Assembly (NCBI RefSeq): GCF_001439735.1
Contig: NZ_JYLN01000004.1
Coordinates: 124,001-188,000 of the forward strand
Reading direction: 5' to 3'
DNA: 64,000 nucleotides
DNA from: Pseudomonas paralactis
GTDB lineage: Bacteria; Pseudomonadota; Gammaproteobacteria; Pseudomonadales; Pseudomonadaceae
A model generated the notes under the pieces. It was not told the origin of the DNA. It saw only the letters and a list, made by a program, of their open reading frames with translations, and searched no databases. This document shows, one piece after another, positions 61,839 to 64,000 of the stretch (position 1 is the stretch's first letter; every line of letters begins with the position of its first letter). The position numbers and the translations under genes were made by a program.

Positions 61839-61871
61839 CAGTAGTTCAAGCAACACATATCTCGGATCAAG

Positions 61872-64000
<2,129 letters not shown>

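Overview
The window is a chromosomal segment of a Pseudomonas of the P. fluorescens group. Four things point there. The intergenic regions are full of the REP/BIME pairs typical of that group (cores such as TGTGGGAGCTGGCTTGCC and its mirror). The block gshA - thioesterase - tex - ompR/envZ - rimKBA - hslR - PAP2 - hslO - pckA is a Pseudomonas backbone order. A triABC-type efflux operon is present. Codon use is uniformly GC-rich, which leaves long spurious antisense open frames.

Layout. 1-1946: the end of a polar amino-acid ABC transporter (permease, ATPase, lipoprotein binding protein). 2032-6829: a compact type VI secretion island read leftward, with a VgrG carrying a C-terminal extension, a VRR-NUC-type nuclease effector and a two-part immunity protein, all translationally coupled. 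7091-7641: a small DUF3077/DUF6124-like gene behind a structured leader that carries an exact 12-nt complement of its own ribosome-binding region. 7691-17790: a RecF-like ATPase, triABC, a secreted glycoside-hydrolase-like protein and a methyltransferase. 17859-22393: two paralogous leftward two-gene units, each a secreted HAF-repeat-like protein followed about 65 bp later by a small exported protein, with an unrelated membrane protein gene between them.

22485-41967 is a sulfur-acquisition region: metINQ-type transporter, FMN-dependent monooxygenase and two SfnB-like flavoproteins; cystine transporter tcyJLN with dcyD; serine acetyltransferase; tauABCD. A choline transporter (betT) and an aldo/keto reductase interrupt it. 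These genes would import organosulfur compounds and cystine, release sulfite or sulfide, and feed cysteine synthesis; gshA just downstream uses the cysteine for glutathione.

42221-64000 is mostly housekeeping: gshA, tex, ompR-envZ, the rim operon, hslR, hslO, pckA, a DMT transporter, a RecQ-family helicase, an acyl-CoA thioesterase, a glycine-zipper protein and a FdhF/YdeP-type molybdoenzyme cut off by the window end.

The observations most worth following are: (i) two copies (14257-14720 and 49300-49834) of a non-autonomous, MITE-like element with an 18-bp terminal inverted repeat and 8-bp target duplications, both inserted in BIMEs and carrying an internal hairpin whose arms differ between copies; (ii) the leader RNA switch candidate upstream of 7306; (iii) the duplicated HAF/small-peptide units; (iv) the VgrG/VRR-NUC/dual-immunity module. 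No tRNA, rRNA, CRISPR array, transposase or integrase gene was found.
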